From Nitrosopumilus sp. (GTDB taxonomy: Archaea; Thermoproteota; Nitrososphaeria; Nitrososphaerales; Nitrosopumilaceae), in assembly GCF_025699125.1 (NCBI RefSeq), contig NZ_JAILWC010000001.1, forward strand, positions 538,204-602,203: DNA of 64,000 nucleotides. Reading direction: 5' to 3'. The notes under the pieces were generated by a model. The model searched no databases and was not told where the DNA came from. It saw only the letters and a list, made by a program, of their open reading frames with translations. Below, piece after piece: positions 52,037-60,510 of the stretch. Each line of letters starts with the position of its first letter. The first letter of the stretch is position 1. The position numbers and the translations under genes are program-made.

Positions 52037-52309
52037 ATGGCTGAAAAAAAGGCTACCAAAAAAGCTACAAAAAAAGAGACTAAAAAAATACCTTCTAAGA
52101 AAACTAAATCTAAAACTACAAAGATAGTAAAAACATCAAAACCCAAAACAAAAATCACAAAATCAAAGAGTAAAAAATCTAAAGAAGAACCCATTAGCGA
52201 TATGGGCATTGTCATAGTTGATGACCATATTGAAATTGATCAAGAAAAAGTCAATGAAGAAAGACGGGCATACCTAGAAGAAGCAAGATCTCAAGAAGCC
52301 TTCGACTAG
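52037..52309 (+). CDS. lysine-rich basic protein
   Basis: A 90-residue protein from ATG 52037; an upstream start at 51974 is open but a TTTAAAAA box at 52001 fits a near-leaderless start at 52037. The first 55 residues are Lys/Thr-rich (AEKKATKKATKKETKKIPSK), followed by an acidic end. Such tails bind nucleic acid; histone-tail-like role is speculation. Confidence 0.6.
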   Translation: MAEKKATKKATKKETKKIPSKKTKSKTTKIVKTSKPKTKITKSKSKKSKEEPISDMGIVIVDDHIEIDQEKVNEERRAYLEEARSQEAFD

Positions 52310-52343
52310 GAATCTTTATCCGATCCCATCACATATACAACAT

Positions 52344-52583
52344 ATGCGTGCATTGTGTCTTATTACAGTAAAACCAGGTAAAGTAGATACTGTTGTTGAA
52401 ATTTTAAAGAAAAAACGAAAGATTGTCAAACAAATCATGGTCGTTACAGGCAGAGCAGACATTAGTGTAATTTTACAGGGCAATATTGACGAAATTAATG
52501 GAATGGTAATTGATTTTAAAAAAATTAAAGATATTGTTACGACTGAGACATTAATTGAAGTGGAGGTTAATTTAGGATGGTAA
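52344..52583 (+). CDS. stand-alone Lrp/AsnC ligand-binding (RAM) domain
   Basis: A 79-residue protein containing only the effector-binding domain of Lrp/AsnC regulators: ALCLITVKPGKVDTVVEIL, VVTGRADISVILQGN, and IVTTETLIEVEV. It has no helix-turn-helix. Such proteins oligomerise and bind amino acids, sometimes with full-length regulators. Overlaps the next gene by seven bases. Confidence 0.85.
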   Translation: MRALCLITVKPGKVDTVVEILKKKRKIVKQIMVVTGRADISVILQGNIDEINGMVIDFKKIKDIVTTETLIEVEVNLGW

Positions 52584-52795
52584 GAGCAATAATTTTGGTA
52601 AAATCCCCAAAAAAGCTCATTGCGGCCAGACTTCGAAAAATATCCTCTGTTTCAGATTCGTTCCCTACAAGCGGTCAATTTGACGCAGTTGCCATAATTG
52701 ATGTTAAACAACTCAGTCAGATTAAAGACGTGGCCACTCTTATTCAGAAAATTAGCGGAGTAGAAAGAACTGAAACCATGGTTGAAGTCCAATAA
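52577..52795 (+). CDS. second stand-alone RAM-like domain
   Basis: A 72-residue relative of the preceding protein: RAIILVKSPKKLIAARLRKI, FPTSGQFDAVAIIDVKQLSQ, and VERTETMVEV. Likely forms hetero-oligomers with it, since the genes overlap. No DNA-binding domain. Confidence 0.78.
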   Translation: MVRAIILVKSPKKLIAARLRKISSVSDSFPTSGQFDAVAIIDVKQLSQIKDVATLIQKISGVERTETMVEVQ

Positions 52796-52828
52796 AAAGG
52801 ATTTAAACAACTTTGAGGTAGCATATCT

Positions 52829-53242
52829 GTGAACATCAAAAAAGTTGGAAATGTCATATTGGCTGTAAAAGACATTGACAAATCCATACAATTCTATCAT
52901 GAACTCATAGGATTACCAATAAAAAATCAAAGAAGATCTTGGGTCGATTTAGGTACTTCCGGAGCCATGTTGAGTTTACATCCTGCATCTTTAACTGCAC
53001 AGCATGTTGGAAGTTCTATTGATAATGGAATAACAATAGGATTTCTTGTTGGCGATGTTCAATCTGCAATTGATGAATTAAAAGAAAAAGGTGTAAGAAT
53101 ACATAGAGATATTGTAGAAAGGGATGCCGGCAAAAATGCAGTAATTTTAGATCCTGATGACTACCTAATTTCATTGTTTGAGCCAAACTTTGAAGACAAG
53201 GATCAACAAACAGGCGGATATCACGGATTTACACCATCTTAG
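52829..53242 (+). CDS. VOC (glyoxalase/bleomycin resistance-like) protein
   Basis: A 137-residue VOC-fold protein, GTG start: VGNVILAVKDIDKSIQFYHE, and GKNAVILDPDDYLISLFEP with the C-terminal metal-binding Glu. Family includes glyoxalase I, dioxygenases and epimerases; substrate cannot be told. It follows the RAM pair by 33 bases. Confidence 0.85.
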   Translation: MNIKKVGNVILAVKDIDKSIQFYHELIGLPIKNQRRSWVDLGTSGAMLSLHPASLTAQHVGSSIDNGITIGFLVGDVQSAIDELKEKGVRIHRDIVERDAGKNAVILDPDDYLISLFEPNFEDKDQQTGGYHGFTPS

Positions 53243-53322
53243 ATTATCTTTTTAATAAAAAGAATAATCTGAATCTTTTATTTTTCATAAATCTTAATAT
53301 TGATTTATGTACATTGAAAAAT

Positions 53323-53652
53323 TTACCTTCCTGGTCTTTTAAAACCTTGTTTGATGTTACAATTTGATGCAGATGATTTTTGGAATTTTTTATCGGGATT
53401 ATTCTTTTTATTTTTTAGTTTTTCAGTATTTGAAATTTCTTCTATTTTGAAAACTTTCTTAATAGGGGATTTTGATTTGGGATTAATACTATAAATGATA
53501 TTTTTATAGGAATTTTTTTGGAATTTTTTATCGGGATTATTCTTTTTATTTATTTTTTCAATGTTTGTTGACTTTTTTTTCGTCCACACAATATTTTTAA
53601 TATTATGTGAAGATGATTTTTCTATATTATAATCCCCTAATGATTTATTCAT
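53323..53652 (-). CDS. low-complexity lysine/asparagine-rich protein with repeat
   Basis: A 109-residue Lys/Asn/Ser-rich protein without hydrophobic core. KKNNPDKKFQK occurs twice, encoded by two identical 37-base DNA repeats. Its function is unknown; it may be disordered. It could also be weakly constrained sequence, but the frame is intact throughout. Confidence 0.45.
   Translation of the reverse strand: MNKSLGDYNIEKSSSHNIKNIVWTKKKSTNIEKINKKNNPDKKFQKNSYKNIIYSINPKSKSPIKKVFKIEEISNTEKLKNKKNNPDKKFQKSSASNCNIKQGFKRPGR
53377..53413. repeat. 37-bp direct repeat, copy 1
   Basis: Identical to 53515-53551; begins TTTTTGGAATTTTTTATCGG. Lies inside the coding frame of the gene at 53323 and encodes KKNNPDKKFQK on the minus strand. 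Confidence 0.85.
53515..53551. repeat. 37-bp direct repeat, copy 2
   Basis: Second copy, 138 bases away (a multiple of three, 46 codons), so the duplication keeps the reading frame of the gene at 53323. Confidence 0.85.
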
Positions 53653-53689
53653 ATTACTTTAAGCCTTGAATATTATTAAAATACAACTA

Positions 53690-54076
53690 TTAGATGATTT
53701 TCTTAATCGACGAAATTATCTGTTCTAAACCTTTTTCTTTTCTATCAATAGAAACATAGAATGTAACATCCTTTTTTTGCAAAATAACAATTGTAACGTT
53801 TTGATGTTGCAATATAACATGTTCTAATATTCCGACCGTGCCAATTGTTTCTTTTCTTAATGACATTAAAGTAGAAATGATAAAAAATTCATTTTTGACT
53901 TGTTCAGATTTTAATAATGGTTTTAGATCTGGTTTGATTATGCCAGTCAACGTTCTGCCATATGCGTTGATTACTCCGGCATAACGAATACTGTCAGATA
54001 ATTTCAGAATGCTTTGACATTGTTTTCTATATTTTACTATAGCATCTTTCCATTTATCAGCAGGTGTTTTTGTCAT
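53690..54076 (-). CDS. roadblock/LC7-like (DUF6659-type) protein
   Basis: A 128-residue protein with SDSIRYAGVINAYGRTLTGI and EHVILQHQNVTIVILQKKD, matching the pattern I associate with DUF6659. Relative of the protein at 6300. No GTPase or kinase next to it. Confidence 0.65.
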   Translation of the reverse strand: MTKTPADKWKDAIVKYRKQCQSILKLSDSIRYAGVINAYGRTLTGIIKPDLKPLLKSEQVKNEFFIISTLMSLRKETIGTVGILEHVILQHQNVTIVILQKKDVTFYVSIDRKEKGLEQIISSIKKII

Positions 54077-54138
54077 AAACGGGCTTGATTTATTAAACTA
54101 ATAAGGATTCTTACTAAAAATACGTGGAAAAATTATTT

Positions 54139-54516
54139 TTAATGTGTTTTTGAATTTGATTCTTTATCTAGTTTTTTCTTTAACTCTAAATTCTCTTTCA
54201 ATAATTTGTCGTTTTCATTTTGAAGTGTTTCAACAGAATTATGTCTAGTATAAAGTGGATGTCCTGGAGGCATTACGTCTGAGCTCATTGTAAGTAATCC
54301 GGCAGCATGTTGTTGGTACATTTGTTGAAATCCTTGAAGTTTTTGATTTAGTGTTCCTGCATTCTTTAGAAATTGCTCTTTCATCGGATTTTCATAAATC
54401 TTGAACATTGGATTGGTTATGCCCGGAGGCAACCTTGGGAATTGGAATGCCATGTGTGGGATATTAGGATTGAGCCCGTAAAGGTTTTGAAGATGGTTAA
54501 TTATCAAATTATCCAT
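54139..54516 (-). CDS. hypothetical protein with C-terminal coiled coil
   Basis: A 125-residue protein: Pro-rich first half (FPRLPPGITNPMFKIYENPM), a Gln-rich helix (LQGFQQMYQQHAAGLL) and a coiled coil (LLKENLELKKKLDKE). The layout resembles small granule- or envelope-associated helical proteins (phasin/PhaE type) but no family is firm. Confidence 0.5.
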   Translation of the reverse strand: MDNLIINHLQNLYGLNPNIPHMAFQFPRLPPGITNPMFKIYENPMKEQFLKNAGTLNQKLQGFQQMYQQHAAGLLTMSSDVMPPGHPLYTRHNSVETLQNENDKLLKENLELKKKLDKESNSKTH

Positions 54517-54656
54517 ACTAAATCCCCTTATTTGCCATATTTCTGCATTGCTTTAGGCGTTTGATATACTATTTTGTAAAACCTCAGTCGTTTTTTATCA
54601 AATTGAGCTGATCGCTGATCCTTATAGATTCCATATTTAGATCGCTAGTACGCATA

Positions 54657-54800
54657 ATGGAGTCAAAAAAGACATGTCTAAAATGTAAAAAAGACATTGA
54701 AGAAAGAGAACTGCACAAAATTGTGATTTACGTAGTTCAAGAAAAATTCACAGAGCACCATTATGAGCATGTTGAATGTCCTGAAAAATTTACAGTTTGA
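54657..54800 (+). CDS. 47-aa zinc-binding protein
   Basis: ATG 54657. TCLKCKKDIEERELH, then HHYEHVECPEKF: a CxxC plus His/Cys set for one zinc. Similar in style to the microproteins at 2.8-21.8 kb. Function unknown. Confidence 0.5.
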   Translation: MESKKTCLKCKKDIEERELHKIVIYVVQEKFTEHHYEHVECPEKFTV

Positions 54801-54813
54801 AATTTATCTAAAA

Positions 54814-55623
54814 TTATCCTTTAAATTCATAAATTTTGTAAATTTCTCCTGTTAGCCTAGATCTATATTTCCATTCGTTATTTTTCCAAACTATTTGCAA
54901 AAAATTTTTTTGAGATGTTGGATGTAATTTTTGATATACATCATTTCCAATCAAAATTTGATTTGGTTTAGCGATATTTTGTATTTTAGCAGCAATATTC
55001 ATTGCAGGTCCCATCAAATCAACATGGGACTGCTCTGCATCAGAACCATATCTTACTACAATATTTTGCCCAAAATCTATTCCAATCTTCACCATTAGAT
55101 CTGGATAATCATATTGATTTAGAATTGGATTAATTCCTTTTTGAATAACGGTTATCATTGATTTTGCACAGTTTACTGCATTATCTGCAGCCAATAATGA
55201 GTTACCTTCTGCAACAAAATATCCAATTACTGCATCACCTACAAATTTTAACACATAACCTTGATGTTGTCTAATAACTGCAGCCATCTCTTGTGAAAAT
55301 GAACTAACGATAATTGCGATTTTTTCAGCAGGCATTTCCAATGTCATCGTAGTGGAACCTACCAAATCCACATACAAGACAACCATATCCAATTTTAAAA
55401 ACACATTTTTTCTTAGAAATTTTTCAGATTCATCTGCCATTCCAGAATACTCATAACCTTTTTTGAGGGATCCCCAAACACGTTTTTGTGTTTCCAAGAT
55501 CATAGTTTCAAAATCTACTGTCTGTTCTTTATTTTTACTTAGAAGCATATCTACTACATCTGTATTACCCATGGATGTTTTAGACAATTTTTCATCTTTG
55601 TTTTTATCTATATTTTCAGTCAT
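54814..55623 (-). CDS. class III adenylate/guanylate cyclase
   Basis: A 269-residue soluble protein with a class III nucleotide cyclase domain (about residues 75-250). The metal aspartates are in VLYVDLVGSTTMT and KFVGDAVIGYF, the transition-state region is SHVDLMGPAMNIAAKIQ, and Lys in YVLKFVG is at the base-selecting site. An N-terminal helical extension precedes it. The product may be cAMP or cGMP. No cyclic-nucleotide-binding gene is near. Confidence 0.87.
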   Translation of the reverse strand: MTENIDKNKDEKLSKTSMGNTDVVDMLLSKNKEQTVDFETMILETQKRVWGSLKKGYEYSGMADESEKFLRKNVFLKLDMVVLYVDLVGSTTMTLEMPAEKIAIIVSSFSQEMAAVIRQHQGYVLKFVGDAVIGYFVAEGNSLLAADNAVNCAKSMITVIQKGINPILNQYDYPDLMVKIGIDFGQNIVVRYGSDAEQSHVDLMGPAMNIAAKIQNIAKPNQILIGNDVYQKLHPTSQKNFLQIVWKNNEWKYRSRLTGEIYKIYEFKG

Positions 55624-55813
55624 CTCATTTCATCATTCCAGAGGGAAATCTATCTTACAGAATAGATATTTTTGTCTTATTTCTGTATACGCCTTATCAG
55701 AATTGTCAGTCATATTATTATCACAATGTAAGCATAAATAATGCCATTTTCCATGCCTAAAATCTAAATTTTGTATATTTAGATATTAATGAAGGTTTAA
55801 GGAGAGCAACATT

Positions 55814-56662
55814 TTGTTATTTTTTGTGCGTTTAGGAACAAGATCCCCTAATGAATTCATTCAATTACTAAATCAAAGAAACGATATAATTCAAAAAAAA
55901 TGCGTTAAAAAGATCTCAGAATTAACAAAAATGATCGATACAAAAGTTATGTTAGGCGATTCTACGATTACAGAGCAAAAAACATTTGATCCTAAATTGG
56001 TGACAGACTATTTTCAAAAAATCAATGATTCTCTTGGAGATTGGTCGGTACAAGATGTGTCGATCTCCAACAATGAGGATCTACGAAGAGTTTTCACAAA
56101 ATTTGAAATTATGGAAGGGAGTTACTTGATATCAGGACATATTTCTTTACAATACCATGTTTTACTATATTATAAACCGGACCAAAGAGTAATTGATTGT
56201 CAAAAAGAATTAGCAGAAATTGTTGATATTACAAAAAATAAAGAAAAGGAACTTTCAGATAACAGTGATCAATTTGTGTTGAATAAATTAAAGGAAATGG
56301 GTTACAAAGACTTTGATCATCAGAAATTATTTGAAGTATTTTACGAAAATGATGAGTTTCGTGAAAAAGTTTATGCAGAAATAGAAAGAGATGCAGGGAT
56401 AGATTTTAAAGAATTATCAGAAAAGAAAACAAAATTGTTTAATGAATTAGATTCTCTTTTAATTGAAACATATCAAACCAGTCCTGTGTTAATTGATGAT
56501 GCTAGACTAGTTTCAGGTGAAGAAGGTTGTTTATGCACCATAGATTTGGAATTTGTGAAAAATGAAATAAAGGAAGGGTTGTTTGATCCTAGAAAAATGT
56601 CGGATTCAGTAAAAGAGAAAATCATGAAACGGTTGGATGAATTTGAGAAAATTTTAAGTTAA
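55814..56662 (+). CDS. hypothetical protein
   Basis: A 282-residue helical, charged soluble protein, TTG start. Long helices with a beta patch (SYLISGHISLQYHVLLYYKP). GEEGCLCTIDLEF near residue 235 has a CxC. Not recognised. Confidence 0.55.
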   Translation: MLFFVRLGTRSPNEFIQLLNQRNDIIQKKCVKKISELTKMIDTKVMLGDSTITEQKTFDPKLVTDYFQKINDSLGDWSVQDVSISNNEDLRRVFTKFEIMEGSYLISGHISLQYHVLLYYKPDQRVIDCQKELAEIVDITKNKEKELSDNSDQFVLNKLKEMGYKDFDHQKLFEVFYENDEFREKVYAEIERDAGIDFKELSEKKTKLFNELDSLLIETYQTSPVLIDDARLVSGEEGCLCTIDLEFVKNEIKEGLFDPRKMSDSVKEKIMKRLDEFEKILS

Positions 56663-56840
56663 GATCAAGGAACCGGAAAATGAGAATTTTCTCAAAGGGG
56701 AGTTCCGATCCCTTGATATGATCTGAACGGTATTTTTGAACTATTTAGGCATATCTACAAATACAGGCATAAAAATTGACTAAAATTGTAATTTTTCTAT
56801 AGAAGAAGTCAAATACGGCATTTCGTTAGCAACATTTCCA

Positions 56841-58049
56841 ATGAACCCATCATATGATGAAATATTAAAAGCAAATTCATTACGAGGTAACGAAATTAAA
56901 AAAACACCATTAATACATTCTAGTACGTTTAGTGAATTTACAAACTCAGATGTTTATCTAAAATTAGAATTTCGACAAAAAACAGGTTCATTTAAAATTC
57001 GCGGAGCATATTATAAAATTCAATCATTATCTGAGGAAGAAAAAAAATATGGTGTTGTAGCTGCATCAGCTGGCAATCATGCTCAAGGAGTTGCATTTGC
57101 ATCAGCATTAGAAAAAATCCCATGTACTATTGTAATGCCTAAAAATGCTTCACCTGCAAAAGTAGCTGCTACAAAAGGATATGGCGCAAAGGTAATCTTA
57201 GAGGGAACAAATTATGATGAATCGTCTGCTAAAGCAAAAGAGATAGCAAAAGTAACAAAAGCTACTATGATTCATGCATTTGATGATCCTCAAATAATTG
57301 CAGCACAGGGGGTTATAGGATTAGAAATTTTGGAAGATTTACCTGATGTTGATGAAGTTTATGTTCCAATAGGAGGTGGAGGATTAGCTGCAGGTACTGC
57401 AATTGCAATAAAAGAAAAAAATCCCAAGATCAAAGTAATAGGTGTTCAATCAAGATCATTTCCTTCTATGTATGATTCATACAAAAAAGGCTCCATCACT
57501 GCAAGTGGCGGTGCAAGAACAATTGCCGATGGCATTTCTGTAAGAGTTCCAGGCAAATTGACTTTTGAAATTATCAAAGAACTCATAGATGATATTGTTC
57601 TAGTAGATGACACAGAAATTACAAAAGCAATGTTTCTACTAATGGAACGAATGAAATTTGTCGTGGAACCAGCAGGAGCTATAAGTTTAGCACATCTCAT
57701 TTCAAAGAAGCCTTCTCCAGGAAAGAAAGTTGTTGCGATTTTAGCAGGTGGAAATGTTGACATGTATCTTTTAGGTCAAATAGTAGACAAAGGACTTGCA
57801 GCAATGGGAAGATTGCTGAAATTATCTATTCTGCTACCGGATAGACCTGGCGCATTTAAAGAAATTGTAGATGAGATAACACTTGCTAACGCAAACATTG
57901 TTGAAGTTGTTCACGATAGACTTAGTTCTAATATCAATGCCGGTTCAGCAGGAGTGACATTAAGTCTTGAAACACAAGGTCAAGAACAAGCCAATTTATT
58001 GATTGAAGCATTAAGACGGAAAAATATCCAATTTACTCTGATGACCTAA
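56841..58049 (+). CDS. ilvA: threonine ammonia-lyase (threonine dehydratase)
   Basis: A 402-residue fold-type II PLP enzyme: PLP Lys52 in RQKTGSFKIRGAYY, glycine loop VYVPIGGGGLAAGTAI, and a C-terminal ACT domain (LLPDRPGAFKEIVDEI, about 325-402) as in TdcB/IlvA-short forms. It deaminates threonine to 2-oxobutanoate for isoleucine synthesis, upstream of IlvD. The single ACT domain suggests amino-acid feedback control. Confidence 0.92.
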   Translation: MNPSYDEILKANSLRGNEIKKTPLIHSSTFSEFTNSDVYLKLEFRQKTGSFKIRGAYYKIQSLSEEEKKYGVVAASAGNHAQGVAFASALEKIPCTIVMPKNASPAKVAATKGYGAKVILEGTNYDESSAKAKEIAKVTKATMIHAFDDPQIIAAQGVIGLEILEDLPDVDEVYVPIGGGGLAAGTAIAIKEKNPKIKVIGVQSRSFPSMYDSYKKGSITASGGARTIADGISVRVPGKLTFEIIKELIDDIVLVDDTEITKAMFLLMERMKFVVEPAGAISLAHLISKKPSPGKKVVAILAGGNVDMYLLGQIVDKGLAAMGRLLKLSILLPDRPGAFKEIVDEITLANANIVEVVHDRLSSNINAGSAGVTLSLETQGQEQANLLIEALRRKNIQFTLMT

Positions 58050-58051
58050 AT

Positions 58052-58627
58052 TTATTTGAATTTATTTTTGGCAAATTTTGAAAGTCCTTCCTTCTTTAAT
58101 TGTTCTGATTCTTTAATCACAGAGTCATGTTGATTAGATTTATGCTGAATTAATTTCTTTTTTAATTCTGGAAATTCATTCGCAAGAATTTTCATGGCAT
58201 AAATTGCAGCATTTCCTGCTTTATTAATTCCGACTGCAACAACAGGAGAACCTGAAGGCATTTCAGTTATAGATAATAGTGAATCCAATCCACCAAATGC
58301 AGAAAATTTTGAAGTGTTATTTTTTTTTGGATGTTTATCGTTATAGACTAGTATTGGAACACCAATGACTGGGATTACTGTATGTGATGCAATCATTCCA
58401 GGTAAATGAGCAGCACCACCAGCACCAGCAATAATTACATGAAATCCCATTTTTTCAGCATGTTGTGCATATTCTGCTAATCTGGAAGGGGTACGATGTG
58501 CTGAAACAATTTGATCTTCATGTTTAATTTTGAATTGATCTAATACTTCTGATGCATCTTGCATCACTCTACTATCAGAGCTTGAACCCATAATAATTCC
58601 AACTAAGGGTTTCTTGGAAAATATCAT
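58052..58627 (-). CDS. purE: N5-carboxyaminoimidazole ribonucleotide mutase
   Basis: A 191-residue PurE from ATG 58627 (a start at 58693 is open but adds a nonsense hydrophobic leader). GIIMGSSSDSRVMQDASEVL, SAHRTPSRLAEYA, IAGAGGAAHLPGMIASHT and GGLDSLLSITEMPSGSPV are the class signatures. Moves carboxylate from N5-CAIR to CAIR in purine synthesis, using the product of PurK. An extra charged tail follows. Divergent from purK. Confidence 0.94.
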   Translation of the reverse strand: MIFSKKPLVGIIMGSSSDSRVMQDASEVLDQFKIKHEDQIVSAHRTPSRLAEYAQHAEKMGFHVIIAGAGGAAHLPGMIASHTVIPVIGVPILVYNDKHPKKNNTSKFSAFGGLDSLLSITEMPSGSPVVAVGINKAGNAAIYAMKILANEFPELKKKLIQHKSNQHDSVIKESEQLKKEGLSKFAKNKFK

Positions 58628-58735
58628 AATTATAGAAAAAACTTGAGAGTAATTATTTATAACTATTAGAAAAAACCAGACAAAATTGTTCAAATTAACA
58701 TTAACTATTTTTAATCAATATCTGATGTCATTGTA

Positions 58736-59881
58736 ATGGCAAAGGTTCTAGGGATCATCGGGGGAGGACAACTTGGAATGATGATCACAGAGGCTGCAAA
58801 AAAAATGCCTCAACATATATCAAAAATTATTGTTTTAGATCCTACTAAGAATTGCCCTGCATCACAAGTAGGCGCTGAACAAATCATAGCAGATTTTAAA
58901 GATAAAAATGCCATAGTTGACTTAGCAAACAAATCAGATATCATTACTTATGAAATTGAATCAGGCGACAGTACAATACTAAAAAATATTGAAAAAAATA
59001 CCAAGATCAATCCATCCCCTGAAACATTAAGAATAATTCAGGATAAATTTTTACAAAAATCCTTTTTAAAAGAAAACAACATTCCAGTACCCGAATTTAT
59101 CAAAATTGAAAATATTGAAGAACTTAAAACAGGATTGAGAAATTTTGGATATCCAGCTTTGCTTAAAGCAAGAAGAGATGCATATGATGGACGAGGAAAT
59201 TATAAAATTGATTCTGAAAAAGACATACAAAAAGCATTAGATTATTTTAAGGGTCAAAATTTGTTATTAGAAAAATTTGTTAAATTTAAAATGGAGGTTT
59301 CTGTAATTGCGTCTAGAAATACTAAAGGTCAAATCAAAACATATCCATTAGTAGAAAACATTCATGAGCAAAATATTTTGCGTGAAACAATTGCGCCTGC
59401 AAGAGTGTCCCATGAAATAACAAAAAAAGCAGAAGTGATTGCTGAAAAAACAATGCAGGTTCTTAAAGGTGCAGGAATTTTTGGAATCGAAATGTTTGTA
59501 ACACAAGAAGATGACATTGTAATAAATGAGATTGCACCAAGAGTGCATAATTCTGGACATCATACACTACAATCAACCAAAACATCCCAGTTTGAACAAC
59601 ACCTTAGAGCAATTTTAGGTCTTGAATTGGGAGATACAGAACTCTTACATCCCACCATAATGTACAATATTTTAGGTGATGTTTCATTTGAAGGAAAATA
59701 TGCACCAATAAATATATCTGAAGAAAATGTTTTTTTGAAAATGTATGGAAAAGAAATTTCAAAACCTTTACGTAAATTAGGTCATTTTAATTTAGTTGCA
59801 AAAGAAGGGGAGACCATAGAAGAATTACTTAAAAAGATTGAAAAGATAAAAGAAAAAGTTGTTGTCAAACAAGTATCGTAA
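58736..59881 (+). CDS. purK: N5-carboxyaminoimidazole ribonucleotide synthase
   Basis: A 381-residue ATP-grasp enzyme: LGIIGGGQLGMMITEAAKKM (nucleotide-binding N-terminus), ITYEIESGD, FGYPALLKARRDAYDGRGNY, and NEIAPRVHNSGHHTLQST. Makes N5-CAIR from AIR, bicarbonate and ATP; partner of PurE. The 108-base divergent region with purE should hold both promoters. Confidence 0.94.
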   Translation: MAKVLGIIGGGQLGMMITEAAKKMPQHISKIIVLDPTKNCPASQVGAEQIIADFKDKNAIVDLANKSDIITYEIESGDSTILKNIEKNTKINPSPETLRIIQDKFLQKSFLKENNIPVPEFIKIENIEELKTGLRNFGYPALLKARRDAYDGRGNYKIDSEKDIQKALDYFKGQNLLLEKFVKFKMEVSVIASRNTKGQIKTYPLVENIHEQNILRETIAPARVSHEITKKAEVIAEKTMQVLKGAGIFGIEMFVTQEDDIVINEIAPRVHNSGHHTLQSTKTSQFEQHLRAILGLELGDTELLHPTIMYNILGDVSFEGKYAPINISEENVFLKMYGKEISKPLRKLGHFNLVAKEGETIEELLKKIEKIKEKVVVKQVS

Positions 59882-59939
59882 CTTTCTAAATTTATCTAGT
59901 GCCCTGCACCATTATAGGTTTATTAATTAATAAAAAATT

Positions 59940-60335
59940 ATGACAAACATGGTATCAATCCCTCATGTATTGTCAGGAATTTCTATTGTTCTTTTAGTTA
60001 TTTATGGTGTAGATGTAATGGTAGGCGGTGGCGGAGCTGGTGAAGGATTCTTACCATTTGACGCTATGACTAGAGGTATTGGATTTGGCATGCCCCCCAT
60101 AATTTTTTCATTTATTGCATTTTTCATATCTAAAAAACCCCCTTTCAAAGGATTGGGAATTATGTTAGTCATTACAGGAGTTTTGATCATTATTGGTGGC
60201 ACAATATCTATGGCAAGTGCAGGAGAATCTGAAAATACTGCGAGAATGGCTGGTGAAGGGGGAGGACTAATTGCAGTGGGAGCAATTATTGCTGCATTAG
60301 GCGGAATAAAGATAAAAAAATCATTGTCAGCATAA
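59940..60335 (+). CDS. hypothetical membrane protein (about four helices)
   Basis: A 131-residue Gly-rich membrane protein: helices at about 10-27, 47-63, 73-90 and 108-124, loops with GGGGAGEGFLPFDAMTRG. Not recognised. Followed by a zinc microprotein on the same strand. Confidence 0.6.
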   Translation: MTNMVSIPHVLSGISIVLLVIYGVDVMVGGGGAGEGFLPFDAMTRGIGFGMPPIIFSFIAFFISKKPPFKGLGIMLVITGVLIIIGGTISMASAGESENTARMAGEGGGLIAVGAIIAALGGIKIKKSLSA

Positions 60336-60341
60336 TGTCTT

Positions 60342-60464
60342 ATGGCTATTTGTACAAAATGTCAAAATGAAGTACCAAAAGTTTATGACTGCGATCACAC
60401 TGATTTTCAAGAATATTGTGTGGAATGTTATACAGAATTACATTACTATCTAACAGAAGAATAA
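60342..60464 (+). CDS. 40-aa zinc-binding microprotein
   Basis: ATG 60342, six bases after the membrane protein. MAICTKCQNEVPKVYDCDHT and EYCVECYTEL: CxxC, CxH, CxxC, sufficient for two zinc ions or a cross-brace fold. Probably co-transcribed with the preceding gene. Confidence 0.6.
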   Translation: MAICTKCQNEVPKVYDCDHTDFQEYCVECYTELHYYLTEE

Positions 60465-60510
60465 TGCCAATACATTACTTTATTAAATTTTAGAACCTTG
60501 AAAAATAGGC

